Shown here: piece after piece, positions 46,411 through 58,384 of the stretch
How the letters are laid out: every line of letters begins with the position of its first letter
Numbering within the stretch: position 1 is the stretch's first letter
Program-made: the position numbers and the translations under genes
NCBI GenBank assembly: GCA_022661535.1
Contig: JAKULF010000005.1
Span: forward strand, 1,860,001 to 1,924,000
Length of the DNA: 64,000 nt
Source of the DNA: Eutypa lata
Lineage: Eukaryota > Ascomycota > Sordariomycetes > Xylariales > Diatrypaceae
Direction of reading: 5' to 3'
Notes under the pieces: model-generated
Seen by the model: only the letters and a program-made list of their open reading frames with translations
Database searches by the model: none
Told to the model about the DNA's origin: nothing

Positions 46411-47086
46411 TCACGAACCCGCCGACGCACCACCACCACCATCCGCACCACTAGTAGCAGCCACGACGCGGGCGGCGTCGTCCCTCAGCTCGGGCATGGC
46501 CTTCTCCATCTCGGCGGCCAGGACGTCGCGGAAGGACGCGAACCCCTGCTGCTTGCCGCGCATCATCTGGTTGCTGCGGCGCACCAGCTCGACGAACTCC
46601 CGCGTGTAGATGTCCGGGTTGCGGCCCCCCTCGACGTACTGGATCAGCTCGGGCGGGATGTGCGGGAGGCTCGCCTCGGGCGTCGGCGTCGACGCCGCCC
46701 GGTGCACCGCCTGCAGGCTGCGCTCGAGCGCGCGGATCTCGTTCGCTAGCACGTCGCGCGAGGATGTGGAATTGGAGTTGGAATTGCCGGGGATGGAGGA
46801 GGAGGGGCTCCGGCTGCTGGATAGGGTCGAGGGGTGTGTGGGCGTCGAGATGGAGGTGCTGCTGCTGCTGCCATTGTTGGTGTCGTAGGCGGATACTTGG
46901 ACGAGGATTTGGTAGAGGGATTGGATTGTTTCTTTGAGCTGCTCTGTTTTTATTGAGAGATGGTTGATTAGTTAGCCAGCTGATTATTGGAGTCGATAGA
47001 AGATAAAGGAAGAAGGGAGGGAAGGAGTGAGTAAACAGAAGCTTACGCTCAAGAGCATCGTGATCGTAGCGCGATACGGGCGCCAT
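46411..47086 (-). CDS. MED10: Mediator of RNA polymerase II subunit 10
   Basis: Minus-strand exons 47086-47047 and 46943-46411 give 190 aa. The Med10/Nut2 family signature is readable in order: an N-terminal helix QQLKETIQSLYQILVQVSAYD, a Ser/Thr/Pro-rich insert, LANEIRALERSLQAV, IPPELIQYVEGGRNPDIYTREFVELV (the most conserved block), and a final helix FRDVLAAEMEKAMPEL. It is part of the Mediator middle module that bridges activators and RNA polymerase II. The start ATG is followed within 40 nt by the only intron. Confidence 0.93.
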
Positions 47087-48993
47087 GGTGGGTGACGTTC
47101 GTCGTTGTAGATGTTGTGGTTGAAGTTGGTTAAAGTGCCCTACAAGGGATCATCAGAGCTTTAGTTTTGGTTAGTTAGTTGGTACGAATAGTTAGCTACC
47201 TCCACGAAGTAATGAGCTTGGCTTTGGCTTAGGTAATTACCTAAGTTCCAAGTGGCCAATCAGAGGCCACAAACTTACCCCGGATTCTTTATTTTTAGTG
47301 TACGTAGCGCCCAACCCACTGGGTCTCGATTGCTGCATGTGAAACTCAGAAACTACATAGTAATAGTAGTCAAGCACTTAAAGTCAGAAAGTAAATACAT
47401 ATGTAGCGTAAATTACCAATCAAACATGATAGGATGATTATGCCAGCATATCCAACGAGAGAACGTTAAAGTTAAATAAAAATAGAACCGAATATAATAT
47501 ATTACACAATGGGAGCCGGTCGGTTTGGCGAGAATTAGTTGCTAACCACATTCTTGCAGCAGACCGGTGATAAGTTTCTGTAGATATGCACCTCTAGTAA
47601 ATGACAGAACACTCACCCCGCCCTGGCCAAGTTAGTATTGTCAGATGTATAGAATACTCACTCAACTTCACCTACAATACGACGGGTTGAAGTGACGATT
47701 TCTCTATATTATTCCTATTATGAAATACATTGACTTCGGAGGAAAGGGAGATCCAAGATATTACGTATAACCCGCTGAATATCTACAGATTGTTCAGTCA
47801 CACTACATCTGGTCTTGTGTTACATAGGTTTGCTTTTCAAAGCAACAATCCTCTACGAACTTCCATATAAGAATCTGCAATGCTATGTTGGAGTACGTAG
47901 TTAAATCATAAGATCTCGTTGGGAGAGGTTGATGCTCCACAAAGATCGGGCCCCTGTCTTGTGGCTAAGTAAAACAGACCAGCAGAGCTCCTCTGTGCCA
48001 CACTGGAACGAACAAAAACCCCGCCAGATTGAAATGACGTGATACTTCGAGTTTACAACACAATCATTAACAGCCCAAAGTACGAAGCGCTATTAACTAA
48101 CTAGGTAATAGCAGGCTAGGCATCACTAAAAATGGTCTTTTTCCTAATTATTGTTGCAATTATCTGTTTCCTCACTGCTTGTTACAACAAGCATGTCGTC
48201 CATCAGGACTCGGACTCAGACTCGGGGGATTATGATGCCCTCCCAATAATCGAGTCTGCAGGTTAAGGACTTGATAGCAATTCATCACTAATCTAATTAC
48301 ATAACTAGTAGACGTCTAAGAATATAATGGCTATAATCTCGGTTGAGATAGTTCTATCAATGTCTTAGTTGAAGGGGAGTATTCGCTTACAAGATGCCAA
48401 TGCCAAGCAAGCATCATTGAGGAAGAAACACCACACCATCTCTATAAACTCTCAAGGTGGAGAGTCCGCTTCCCTTGGTGGAATTAGGAGCGTTTACAAC
48501 CTCCTCGAATCCCAATTACTTCTCGGGATACACAGAAAAGCAAGAAAGTACCAAAACGGCATCAATGCACGTGGGCAACAAGCTGAAGCTATTTGCACCA
48601 ATGAGAGACCTACACACGCCAACGTGCACCGTACCCCCCGTTTGGACCTGCCCCTTCGTGCCTCGCATGCCCGCTTATCATGACGGAGATTCCGCTCAGC
48701 TTCATCTTAACAGACCAAGAACTCTACGAGCTACGAATCGAAACAGCAGCTGTCTCTCCTAAAATGGGTACTAAAAGCCTCAATAGTTCAGCCCAGAATG
48801 TCACCCATGCGAATACTGCGGGTCCGGGAACAGCTGGAAATGAGATCGGTGTAAACGGCATGCTGCTGTTCCCTGCTCTTCGTGCAACGAGCATATTTAT
48901 TAAAAGAATATATATTCCCACGATTTGAATTTTAAGTTCTGTTCCTAATCGTCGCCCCCTGGTATCTGTTGCGTTGGGAACCCTGCCTTGGAT
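47087..48993. other. Intergenic region with possible small gene
   Basis: The MED10 promoter is at the left end. A 44-codon frame with a membrane segment starts at 48132. From 48369 to 48928 all three forward frames stay open for long stretches without any recognised domain, discussed under findings. Confidence 0.45.
48132..48266 (+). CDS. Possible 44-aa single-pass membrane microprotein
   Basis: A 45-codon frame begins MVFFLIIVAIICFLTACY, a strong membrane or signal-anchor segment, followed by an acidic tail (DSDSDSGDYD). The segment composition is not random, but the frame is short. The stop overlaps a GTTAAG donor-like site at 48262, so an intron ending at 48368 could extend it by about 40 residues. 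I recognise no family. Confidence 0.25.
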   Translation: MVFFLIIVAIICFLTACYNKHVVHQDSDSDSGDYDALPIIESAG

Positions 48994-50752
48994 ATGGCTA
49001 TCGCAACTGCTTTCCTCACAGCAGCACTCCTAGCTCAAGCCGCTGCTCGCGTGGTGCTACCTCGTAACTCTTCCTCCATTGTCAATGCTACGACATGCAA
49101 CGGGAAAGAATACGTGTATCAGGAATTGACCGGGTATGGCTATGTCGTAACAGACGCTGTCGACAAGTTCGGGGACAACCTGGGCGGCCTTGGAAGCGCA
49201 ATTCATTTAGACCGGTCGTCTTGGAAGAGGTCGTGTAATGGGACTTACACCGGCGTACTTTGGACGTTACCTGATCGTGGTTGGTGAGTATTATATACCG
49301 GCCCCCTACCCCAAGGATAAATGCTGAAGTAGAGCCAACAGGAACACAGAAGGAACTTTAAACTACCAGCCTAGGGTTCACAAGTTCAATATTGTATTTA
49401 CTCCTGCTCCCGGTGCAACAGCTGAGAGTCCGTCAGCTCCGAATTTGATTCTGAACTACCAAGATACCATCGGGCTTACTGGCCCTGATGGGGAACCTTG
49501 TACCGGTCTTGACGCGGATGCCACGGGATCCTTGTCGTATCCCGGATTTCCCGATCTACCGGTGGCAACATACACCGGCGACGGTTTCGGCGGGGAGGGT
49601 CCGGGCGGCAAGCGGATTCCCGTCGATAGCGAAGGTTTGTACGTGAACAAAGATGGTTCCTTCTGGGTTTCGGAGGAGTACGGACCCTACGTCTGTAAGT
49701 AGACCGTTGCCTGCCTGCCTCTAGCAACGTGACTGTGCTAACTGTCTTAGATCTGTTCGATTCCGGGGGCAAGATGCTAACGGCGATTCGCCCCCCTGAT
49801 GCCATTATTCCCATGCGCAATGGGACTGAGTCTTTTTCTGCCGACAGCCCGCCGCGCTATATCGACGACGGGGAAGGTCCCGGCCCCGTGCCTGAGGATC
49901 CCGATTCTGGCCGTGACAACAACAGTGGCTTTGAAGGCATGCATGTTTCCGAAGACGGCCAGACCCTCTGGGTCATGTTGCAATCGGCTGCTGTCCAGGA
50001 AGGTGTAAGTATTTTTTTCCCTCCAATCTCTTTTCTTAGCAGGCTAGAATCGAAAATCTCACACTTCATACACACACCACCAGGGTCTCAAGGGCAAATA
50101 CCGCAAGTACACCCGGCTCCTACAGTATGACATCTCCGACCCCATCTCGCCCGCGTACGTATCCGAGTATGTCGTGCCGCTGCCCAAGTTCCCCGACCCG
50201 GAGGAAGACCCCGACGACAACCTCCGGGTAGCCAAGCAGTCAGAGGTTCACGCCTTGCCCAACGGGCAGTTCCTAGTTCTGGCCCGCGACAGCGGCGCGG
50301 GCCACGGCCAGCCGCGCTCGCAGTCCGTGTACCGCAACATCGACGTGTTCGACATCGCGGCGGCGACGGACATCAAGGCTACCTACGACTGCGCGGCGTG
50401 CGCCATCGCCACGACCAAGGCGGTGCTGGACGAGAACATCGCCCCCGCCGAGTACTGCCCCTGGCTGGATTTCAACGTCGACGCGCAGCTCGCGCGCTTC
50501 GGGCTCCACAATGGCGGCGAGCAGGATGCGAGTCTGCTCAATGAGAAGTGGGAGTCGATCGCGCTTGCGCCTGTTGATCCTAAGAATGACGTTGATGGTG
50601 GTGGTGATGAGTTTTTCTTGTTTAGTTTGAGTGATAATGATTTCATTACGCAGGATGGGTTCATGGATGGGGGAAAGCTGCCTTATGCTGATTCTAGTGG
50701 GTATAATCTTGATAGCCAGGCGCTGGTGTTTAAGGTTAGGATCCCGAAGTGA
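48994..50752 (+). CDS. Secreted phytase-like / esterase-like beta-propeller protein
   Basis: Exons 48994-49283, 49342-49694, 49751-50004 and 50084-50752 give 521 aa. A signal peptide (MAIATAFLTAALLAQAAARV) leads into a beta-propeller-like chain with GGLGSAIHLD, PVDSEGLYVNKDGSFWVSEEYGPY, NSGFEGMHVSEDGQTLWVMLQSA and SEVHALPNGQFLVLARDSG. The 'EG(L/M)-x-V-x-x-DG' repeats with SEEYGPY are the mark of the esterase-like activity of phytase family (Phytase-like, PF13449). It should be extracellular; phosphoester cleavage is the family suggestion, not shown. Sequons NSS and NAT near the N-terminus fit secretion. Confidence 0.85.
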
Positions 50753-51835
50753 TTGTGTTGTTATGGGTGCCTAGTGTATCTATTTTCATACAGCATGAAT
50801 ATGCCGTTTTTCCATAAGATGTACATAATAATTGGATAACTGTTGATAGCAGAGCGACTAGGTAGCTACAGAGCTCTTGTTAGAGTGATGTACCAATTTG
50901 GTTCCCATCGTCGCCTGGAGTAGAACTGATATGGAGAATGTCTCAATAAGAATAATGAAAGTTCTGTACGAAGCTGGAAGCCGAGGTAGCCGCTATATAT
51001 AATGAAGATGTAAATGTTGTTCACAGGAGGAGACTAGACATACAAACAATACAATTTAATGCACCTTTCGTCTCGCCCATCTTCAGATCGGCGACGATAC
51101 ATAACTAAGTAATGAGCCCGGAGGTCATGACGATGTCGTTCTCCGGCGACGCTCGGAAGTTGGCGATGCATAATTCTATGAGGATGGCCCAGAATCGAAA
51201 TCAGCGGTTGTACGTGGGCGGATGGCGTCTTGCTATCTCTCCCTCCCAATTGTTGTTGGCTCGACCCGTGTCCGTGGTAAGCGCCGGCGCCGTAATGTGT
51301 GGGCTCCCGAACCTTGCTCGTCACGGCCGGACCCGATAGCTCTACCGCCCCCTACTGCCTTAGAACGCTAGAGTTATTAGCGATAGTATTTCAAGCTTGA
51401 TGGAAATTTGAAGCTTTTTTGTTTTTGTTTTTTCTTTTGGTAAAACCGGTGGCCTGATCATCTCAGCATAGACAGGAGAGATGCGCCTCGTTGGAGGTTA
51501 CTCTTAACTGCCAATGCATTATCGGAGTAACACGCTTGGATGTTGGGTACTTATGTATGCCCTTGCTTTCTAGCCCCAGATCATCGCTATGCTGGGTGGT
51601 AGTAGGCTGGCAGACATGCTTACGCTGTTGGCTCTAAGCTGAGCAGGGGTGCTGAGATCGGCCCCTTACTTGACCCTCTGCACCACCTCACGTTACGAAA
51701 AAAACGACATTCCTTCGATCACAATCTACTGCAACGGCTTCAGGACTGAACATAATCACAGTTTACCTGAATTCTCCCCATACCGTATAGAATCTCTAGG
51801 TTATCATTAGTATTGATGAGTCAACTTCTGTGATT
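50753..51835. other. Intergenic region
   Basis: No gene recognised; a 96-codon reverse frame at 51034-51324 has no features. Confidence 0.55.
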
Positions 51836-53841
51836 ATGATGTCAGGCTGGTTGTTCCAGCGTGTCATGGACATGACCACCCGCGACCTCGTCGTCTTTGG
51901 CCTTGGAGCAGTGAGTAAAGATATACCCTAGATCCTTTCTTTACTATTACACTTAACCGTTTGCTCACTGATGCCAAGGTAACATTGTACGCGTCCCTCC
52001 GCTACATCTACAACATGTACTTTCACCCCGCATCCAGGTTTCCAGGTCCGAGACTTGCAGCTATTTCGAATATATGGTACGCTTACCATTGGTAAGCCAT
52101 TTCCCTCCCGTTTCGAAAACCAACAGTAAAGTCTAACAGATCCAGGGCCACCGGGAAGTATCCATGGGCAGTTGCGGAAGCTATGAAGAAATATGGTACC
52201 TATTCGAAAAAACTTTATAGTTCAGGGGGATACGGGGTAGAAGGGAGTGTTGATTTACTAAGCGAATGCAGGGGACATTGTTAGAGTAGCTCCTAACGAG
52301 CTCGCTTTCATCACGCCTCGGGCGTTCTCCGGTATGGAAGACCCATACGAACTCTTCAACCCTGTTATCAAAGAAGCCACCCTGACACTGGAGAGCAGAT
52401 ATTTACGACTCGCATACGAGCGGCCTGGAGCATTTCCCCAAGACAAACTTCATGGAGCTCGGGATGGGAGATGATGGACTCTCGTGGGAGAGGAACCCGG
52501 TAAAGCACCGTGTCGATGCTAAAAAGCTTGCACCAGCATTCAGTGCAAAGTCGTTGAAAGCAAAGGAGATCACGATGCACAAGTATATCGATGCTTTTGT
52601 CCAAAGAATGCGAGAAATCGGCGACGGAAAGGACGGCATAGAGCTTAAGACTGTAAGCACCACAGCAGCAACCTGCTGTCTACGAGCATGATTCTAAAAC
52701 GCTAACGCGAAAAAACATCTAGTGGACTGACTGGGTAGCCATGGATACCTCAGCCGATCTGGCATACAGTCGGGAGATGAATAACTTGCGGGACAGTAAG
52801 GCACTCGTTCAAATTACTCGGCGTTTCTTCTTTTGTCACTGACATGGAAATTGCAGTGAAAAGCAAGCACTTCCTTAACGAGCTATGGACTGTGAATTTC
52901 TTCGTGACCACCAACCAGGTTTTCAAGAAATTCCCTCTCCTGAGCCCGATCAAGTGGCTCTTTGTCCCACCTTCCATTATTGCCAGCTATTACAAAGTTC
53001 AAAGCATGAACCAAAAGGCCTTGGAGTCGCGTATTGAACAACGTGGAAATACCGAGCATTTGGATCACTTCGAGCAGCTGCTTCCCGCCGATGCGCCTAC
53101 TCCTAACAGAGAGGAGCAGAAGCACATCGAGGTGGTTACAGGCCACCTAGTGGTTGCTGGATACGAGCCAATCGCCAGTCAGATTTTCTGCACGATGATG
53201 TTTTCGCTGCTAGAACCAGACAGCTTTAAGCTATTGGTGGAGGAAATCAGGGGCGCATTCAAAAGCTATGATGATATCCATGCGGAAACGTTGGGATCTC
53301 TGAAGTTCCTTCATGCCTCTCTTATGGAAACGTTACGGATAACGGTTCTGTCGAGCAACGGAATGGCGCGTGTAAGTCCTGGGGCTACGGTTGATGGAAA
53401 TTACATCGCCAAAGGGGTAAGTGTCCCACTAATATGTTGATTTTCTCCCTAAGACCGATTCTAACTTTCCAACTACCGCCTACCTAGGTTGAGGTACAAT
53501 ATGGTGTTCTAGCGTTTACGCGTAGCCCACGCTACTTCCATGACGCGCATAGGTATCGACCCCAACGCTGGCTGTCAAAGGACCATCCACAGTGGGATCC
53601 CGCGTTCAAAGACGACGCGAGAGACGACTTCCATCCATTCAGCCAGGGGCCGAGGTCGTGCCCTGGTATGCCCCTGGCATGGCGCCAGACGCGGCTTTTC
53701 ATCGCCAAGGTGCTCTGGGAGTTTGACGTGGAGATGTTGCCAAACCAGAGCATTGTGTTCGAGAAGGACTTCAGAATGTATGGGATGTGGCAGAAACCCC
53801 AATTTCGGGCTCGGTTCCATCAAGTTCCAAGGTACTCGTAA
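51836..53841 (+). CDS. Cytochrome P450 monooxygenase
   Basis: Eight exons: 51836-51910, 51979-52091, 52146-52195, 52272-52331, 52399-52652, 52723-52795, 52857-53416, 53488-53841; 512 aa. An N-terminal anchor (DLVVFGLGAVTLYASLRYIY) and FPGPRLAAIS hinge place it on the ER. The K-helix ExxR is METLR, the PERF-like motif is YRPQRW, and the heme loop FSQGPRSCPG contains the ligand Cys. The I-helix has VAGYEPIAS in place of the usual AGxDT, so the acid-Thr pair is missing. LSWERNPVKHRVDAKKLAPAFSAKSLKA is typical of fungal P450s near the isotrichodermin 15-hydroxylase and benzoate hydroxylase groups. Substrate unknown. All exons join in frame, so it is not a pseudogene by sequence. Confidence 0.88.
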
Positions 53842-54306
53842 GTTGGGCGGGAGAATGGGAAAAGGCGTTTTGGTTCCTTGGTACTGCCCTGCTCCTCTGT
53901 AACTTTCATCATATCTTCCTTCAAAGGCAATGCTTGTCTTTTGGTAGCGATAGGGCGGACTGAAATAGGAGTCTCCTACTATCTATTGATAATCAGAAGA
54001 AAATAGGTAGAACTTCAGCAACTTGGGCCATCGTGATGCTGTGTGAGAGCCACTGACGTCGTCTATAACACACAGGTATATTTACGTGAATAGCCAGTAG
54101 AAAAATGAAATACAACAACACGATCTAATAAATACACACAGAAACCGATTACGCACAGAGATTATTGGTCACTCGTTAGCTATGATGTCTAAAGAGGTGG
54201 GAATACACATATTGATAGCCACCTTGAACTAGAAAGCTACAGTAAACCTAGCGCCAACGCTTCGTCTTCAGACACAGCCTCTTAGACAGTAGGAACATTA
54301 GACACT
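53842..54306. other. Convergent intergenic region
   Basis: Between the P450 and F-box genes; nothing recognised. Confidence 0.6.
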
Positions 54307-55806
54307 TCAAGATGAGGTTGAGTCGGTAGTGAGCCCTGGTGAACCACGTATCCTTTCGAACTGGGTCCAGGGGAGGCGGTGTAAACGCGGGAAAGACCAT
54401 CGAACAACCCAAAATCCCGTGACATCTTTGGTGAAAGGAATGAATTCTTCAACCACGAGAACATCAAGGGCAAGGAATCTTTCGTCCAAAAGTAGCTCGC
54501 GTACCACTTCTTCTTGCTGATCCTGGCCTCCTCGAAGTGAATGTAGATGCAAATGCTGCAACTGGAAAGGCAAAACAGTGCACAGACTCGGTTTCGAGAA
54601 TTCATCCCACCCAGTGAATAGTGTGCAATATGCAATATTGAGTGTTTTGAGCTGTTCCAATTGCTGTAATGTCCCAATCATCCGGTAATTCATAGTAAAC
54701 TTGTTATTAAACTCTAAACATTCAAGCTTGCGTCCATGTGATCGAAGAAGGCCGCCAAGGTAATTAAAGTTCCCTCCTGGGGGGCCTCCACGTATGGCTC
54801 CTCCCTCAACCTTCAGCGACTGTAGGTTGGGGAATTGGCTTAGCATGTACCTAAACGCCAGATCGTGTAAATGTGACGAATGAATGTGTATTGTTTTTAA
54901 ATTTTGGTTTGTTTCAGGGAAATCTGAGTCGGGCGGTCCATCCCAGACCACATTCGTAGCGATGAAACTTTCCAATGTGGGAATTTTAAGGCAAAGGCTT
55001 AAACGTCTTATATCTACTAACCGGTTGGTAGTGCTGAGCGATTTGACATGCAAAACTTTCAGACAGGTTAAAGGAGGACCCAGTGGTGAAATTGGCTTAA
55101 TTGGCAGCAGGCCGTTACATAGCACATAGAGTGGTGGCAACATGAGCAAGGCAAGCACAAGCAAATGCTTTTCGGAAACGCCCAATTCAAGCCTCTTAAC
55201 TCTTGGAATTAACAGGACATAAAATGCGGTTTCTGCATCCCAAATAGCCCGGTGTGTAGGACGCGTAATCCCTTCTCGAAACACCGTCGCCATGCGTGTC
55301 ACTATGTCGCTCGGTTGACTGAGTCCCCCCAACACATTTTGAAATGTTTTCCAGACGTAAGGGGCATCAGTCTGACGGAAGCCCAATCTAGCTTCTTTTA
55401 CGCATTGAGCTCTGTCGGGTTGCTGGCTAATAGCGCGAAAGAATTCACGATTCCAGTGCTGGCCGATCCAGGTGTTTTGAACGCTGCCCCATAAAGGGGG
55501 TTGGTTGTATAGTCGGGGTGTGGCGAGGCGATGGAATCGTTTTGAGGTTCGGCAAAATTTAGCGAGTAGGACAACCGACTTTTTACTTTTTACAAGCAAA
55601 CTTTCCTTGACCTTCCAAGGATGGTAGCCGATTGGATTCGGATAGGTGGCTTGCATAAAGGAGAAAATGTGGTCCCATATCTCATCGGGGAGAAAGGGAA
55701 GTACTGGCTGATGGGTAGAATCTGGGTGGTTGGTAGAGCGGGAAGGGCTAGCAACTGATTTTTCATCAGGGCTAGGTTTCTTAAGGCGATATGGCAGGCT
55801 TGCCAT
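54307..55806 (-). CDS. F-box protein with degenerate leucine-rich repeats
   Basis: Single exon, 499 aa. The F-box is near residues 36-55: LPFLPDEIWDHIFSFM, then after a loop FCRTSKRFHRLATPRLYN, the standard fungal pattern (LP.EI...I, then L...S+.f..lA.p.LY). The rest is made of leucine-rich units such as LKVLHVKSLSTTNRL, LKTIHIHSSHLHDLAF, LQSLKVEGGAI and LECLEFNNKF, likely substrate-binding. It would act as an SCF ubiquitin-ligase adaptor through Skp1. A 119-codon frame just upstream on the same strand is probably leader. Confidence 0.85.
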   Translation of the reverse strand: MASLPYRLKKPSPDEKSVASPSRSTNHPDSTHQPVLPFLPDEIWDHIFSFMQATYPNPIGYHPWKVKESLLVKSKKSVVLLAKFCRTSKRFHRLATPRLYNQPPLWGSVQNTWIGQHWNREFFRAISQQPDRAQCVKEARLGFRQTDAPYVWKTFQNVLGGLSQPSDIVTRMATVFREGITRPTHRAIWDAETAFYVLLIPRVKRLELGVSEKHLLVLALLMLPPLYVLCNGLLPIKPISPLGPPLTCLKVLHVKSLSTTNRLVDIRRLSLCLKIPTLESFIATNVVWDGPPDSDFPETNQNLKTIHIHSSHLHDLAFRYMLSQFPNLQSLKVEGGAIRGGPPGGNFNYLGGLLRSHGRKLECLEFNNKFTMNYRMIGTLQQLEQLKTLNIAYCTLFTGWDEFSKPSLCTVLPFQLQHLHLHSLRGGQDQQEEVVRELLLDERFLALDVLVVEEFIPFTKDVTGFWVVRWSFPRLHRLPWTQFERIRGSPGLTTDSTSS

Positions 55807-56372
55807 GATGAACTAGTGAGTTATTTGAATGATGCTTCGATAGACTATTGGGCAGATGATAGCATATGAACTACTCGCGATGACTCTGGTATACCATAAC
55901 GTAGAGTTAGTTATCAGAGATGGATTTGTGTTGAATGACGGGTTATTTGGTGTCATGCTTAGTGATGTTGATGACCGCAGCAAGTAAAACAAAACAAAAG
56001 CAGATACTACCGTAAGCAGTGGGCGCACCTGCCGTGAAATTGAAACTCCTGGCGTAAATGTAAAAAGTTTGCTTGTCACTCTTTGACTTAAGAAGTCATT
56101 ACCGGTTGTCAATAAACAAGCGCTCCTTCCCCTAAAATTCCTTGAACAGGGGCCGGTGTGTCTTAACTCCAAAATGTCGTTACACTTATTCCAAGTACTT
56201 AGATATTCCCATAGTCATCACTTGTTAAAGGCAATAAATACAATTGTATACCAAGATATCTACCTAACATAAAACCAAATACTTCATCTTCTAGAAATAG
56301 TCACATTCATAACATACCAACAAACCATAAAATGGTATGGAAACGTAAGTTTGTGGCGTGAGAAAATAACTC
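55807..56372. other. Intergenic region
   Basis: Promoter of the F-box gene and 3' flank of the monooxygenase; no accepted gene. Confidence 0.55.
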
Positions 56373-57721
56373 TCAATGAGCGGAGACACCGCTATCCGGA
56401 GTAGTCTTCTGCCAATTAGCACCTTCCGTGTTCAAAACCTCAGCATCGTGGCTGAAGAGCCACTTCCGGCGCTCGTCGTAGCCCCAGAATATAGGATTCT
56501 CAGTAGCGTTGAGCTGCAGCTGCCTATCCCTGGCCTTCTGCTCCTCGCCGTCGGGGATGTGCAGGATGTACTGGTGCTCGCGCGTCTTAGCCTGGACGAG
56601 GCTCGCGCGCGGCATGCGGATCTGCTCGTAGCGTTTCAGGGCAGTGGGCAGATCAACGTCCTGGGCGAGGACCTGGCGCAGCGCCGCCGCGTCCTCGAAC
56701 GATTGCGCTGCGCCCTGCGCTAGGTACGGGAGCATGGGGTGGCAGCTGTCGCCGATCAGGACGACCTTGCCTGAGGGGTGCGCCCAACGAGATATATTGG
56801 GTAGGTCGCAGAGGCGCCACTTCATGAAATCGCCCGTGAGCGCGCACAGCTTCCGCACCCGTGACTCCCAACCCCCGAACCGGGTACATAGCTCCCGGTT
56901 ATCGCCCTTAATCACCCATACCTCGTCCGTCGTCTCGTTGTACGACGTCGCGCACACCACGATGTTGTACAGCTCCCCGTTCCGGATCGGATAGCCCACC
57001 AGATGTGCATCAGGGCCGCACCACGACGTCGTGCACGGGTCCGTGATAAGATCCGCGAGCTCCGGGTCCGCTAGCACCTTCTCCCCCGGGATCAGGATCC
57101 GGTACGCCACGTCGCCCGTGTCGCGCGGGATGTCGGGCTGCCCGGTTAGCAGGGGCCGTGCGATCGACTTGATCCCGTCCGCGCCGATGACTAAGTCTGC
57201 CTTGAACGTCTCCCCGTCTTGGGTCGTGGCGCTGGGGGCGTCGAAATCGTAGGCGATAACCCGCTTGTGGTTATACACCTTGACGCCGGCCTTCTCGGCC
57301 GCTTGGAGAAGGGCCGCGTGGAGATCTGCTCGGTGCACCAGGTAGTACGGTGCCCCGTGGGTTTCCACAATGTTTTCGAAGGGAAGCTTGACAATCGTCG
57401 AGCCGTCTTCCCAGCGGACGAAATGGTAGCGCTTAGATACGGATTTCTTCATATTTTCCAGATCGACACCCCAGCGCAGCAGTAGTCGGCTTGAGTTAGG
57501 GGGTACTCTAATACCCGCACCAGCCTTAAAAACATTAGTCGCATATTTCCAATGCTTTGAACATAGGGGTAATGGCTGAGACGACCTACCTCTGCGAATT
57601 CAGGGGCTGCATCGATAATCTGTACTTTATGTCCATCAGTCTGGAGGGCGAGGCCTGCAGCTAGCCCACCTAGGCCAGCGCCGACCACAAGGATATCCAA
57701 TGACCGAGCCGCGCGAGGCAT
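56373..57721 (-). CDS. FAD-dependent monooxygenase (salicylate hydroxylase-like)
   Basis: Minus-strand exons 57721-57590 and 57524-56373 give 427 aa. The join restores APEFAE-AGAGIRVPPNSSRLL. Group A flavin monooxygenase marks are complete: the FAD dinucleotide motif VVGAGLGGLAAG (Gly14, 16, 19), LVIGADGIKS (DG motif, 160-161) and VVLIGDSCHPMLPYLAQGAAQSFEDA (GD motif, 302-303). This group hydroxylates aromatic rings with NAD(P)H and O2; salicylate 1-monooxygenase and related enzymes are the nearest remembered matches. No signal peptide or membrane anchor. It diverges from an organic-anion transporter at 58385, which points to uptake and ring hydroxylation of one compound. Confidence 0.88.
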
Positions 57722-58384
57722 AATGGAGTATAGATCAACTAGTAAACCTATGAGTATGATAAATCTAAAAATGCCTATGAGTAGATATTTGAGCTTGGTT
57801 ATTTATGGTCTTCAGCGGTATTGACTAACTTTTCCCTGTTACTTTATATTCAAAAGGGTCACGATATTAAATCCCGCTGCCAAGCGGAAGAATGGAGGCG
57901 AACATTCACCACCACCTCCGCTTGGGCGAGCCGATACGCGAGCCGATGCTCTCCGCTCTGCTATACGGATACCGAACTCCGAGGTGCCTCCTGTTAGCAC
58001 CGGAAGCTAGTTGGGCAGTATCCCGCGATCATGGAGTCCTCGAGAGCAACGATCCGAATCGACGGAAACATGACTCCGGGTCACAATCCGGGGTAGCTCC
58101 ACGAAAGGGTTGCTTCCCCCATCCGGTTCCCCGCATTGTACCGCCATAACTAGGATTAGTGCATACATTATGGACAGGGGGTTCGGCTTTCTCCTACGAG
58201 ATCGTCCCAACAACCGTATAAAGTTCCCCATGTCTCTATCTTTGCTGAAAAGCTCAGATCCTTGGTGGAGCCTTGCGATGATGGTCTTATTCTTTTTGAC
58301 TTATCAAAAGGTACCTACCTATACCATTGGTATCAACCGGGATAGAGACATTGCATCTATTCCATCCGCTGTTGACGTCTTATC
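57722..58384. promoter_or_regulatory. Divergent promoter of monooxygenase and transporter
   Basis: 663 bp. Contains CCGCT-GCCA-AGCGG (57874-57887), an everted CCG/CGG pair that could bind a Zn2Cys6 dimer such as the one encoded at 60435-63214. Confidence 0.5.
57874..57887. promoter_or_regulatory. CCGCT-N4-AGCGG everted repeat
   Basis: Five-base arms, exact reverse complements, 4-bp spacer. Short enough to arise by chance; its place in a divergent promoter is the only support. Confidence 0.3.

Noticed and set aside
55813..56172. 119-codon frame just upstream of the F-box gene, same strand
   Set aside because: It ends 7 bp before the F-box ATG, has no family features, and is better explained as leader and promoter DNA.
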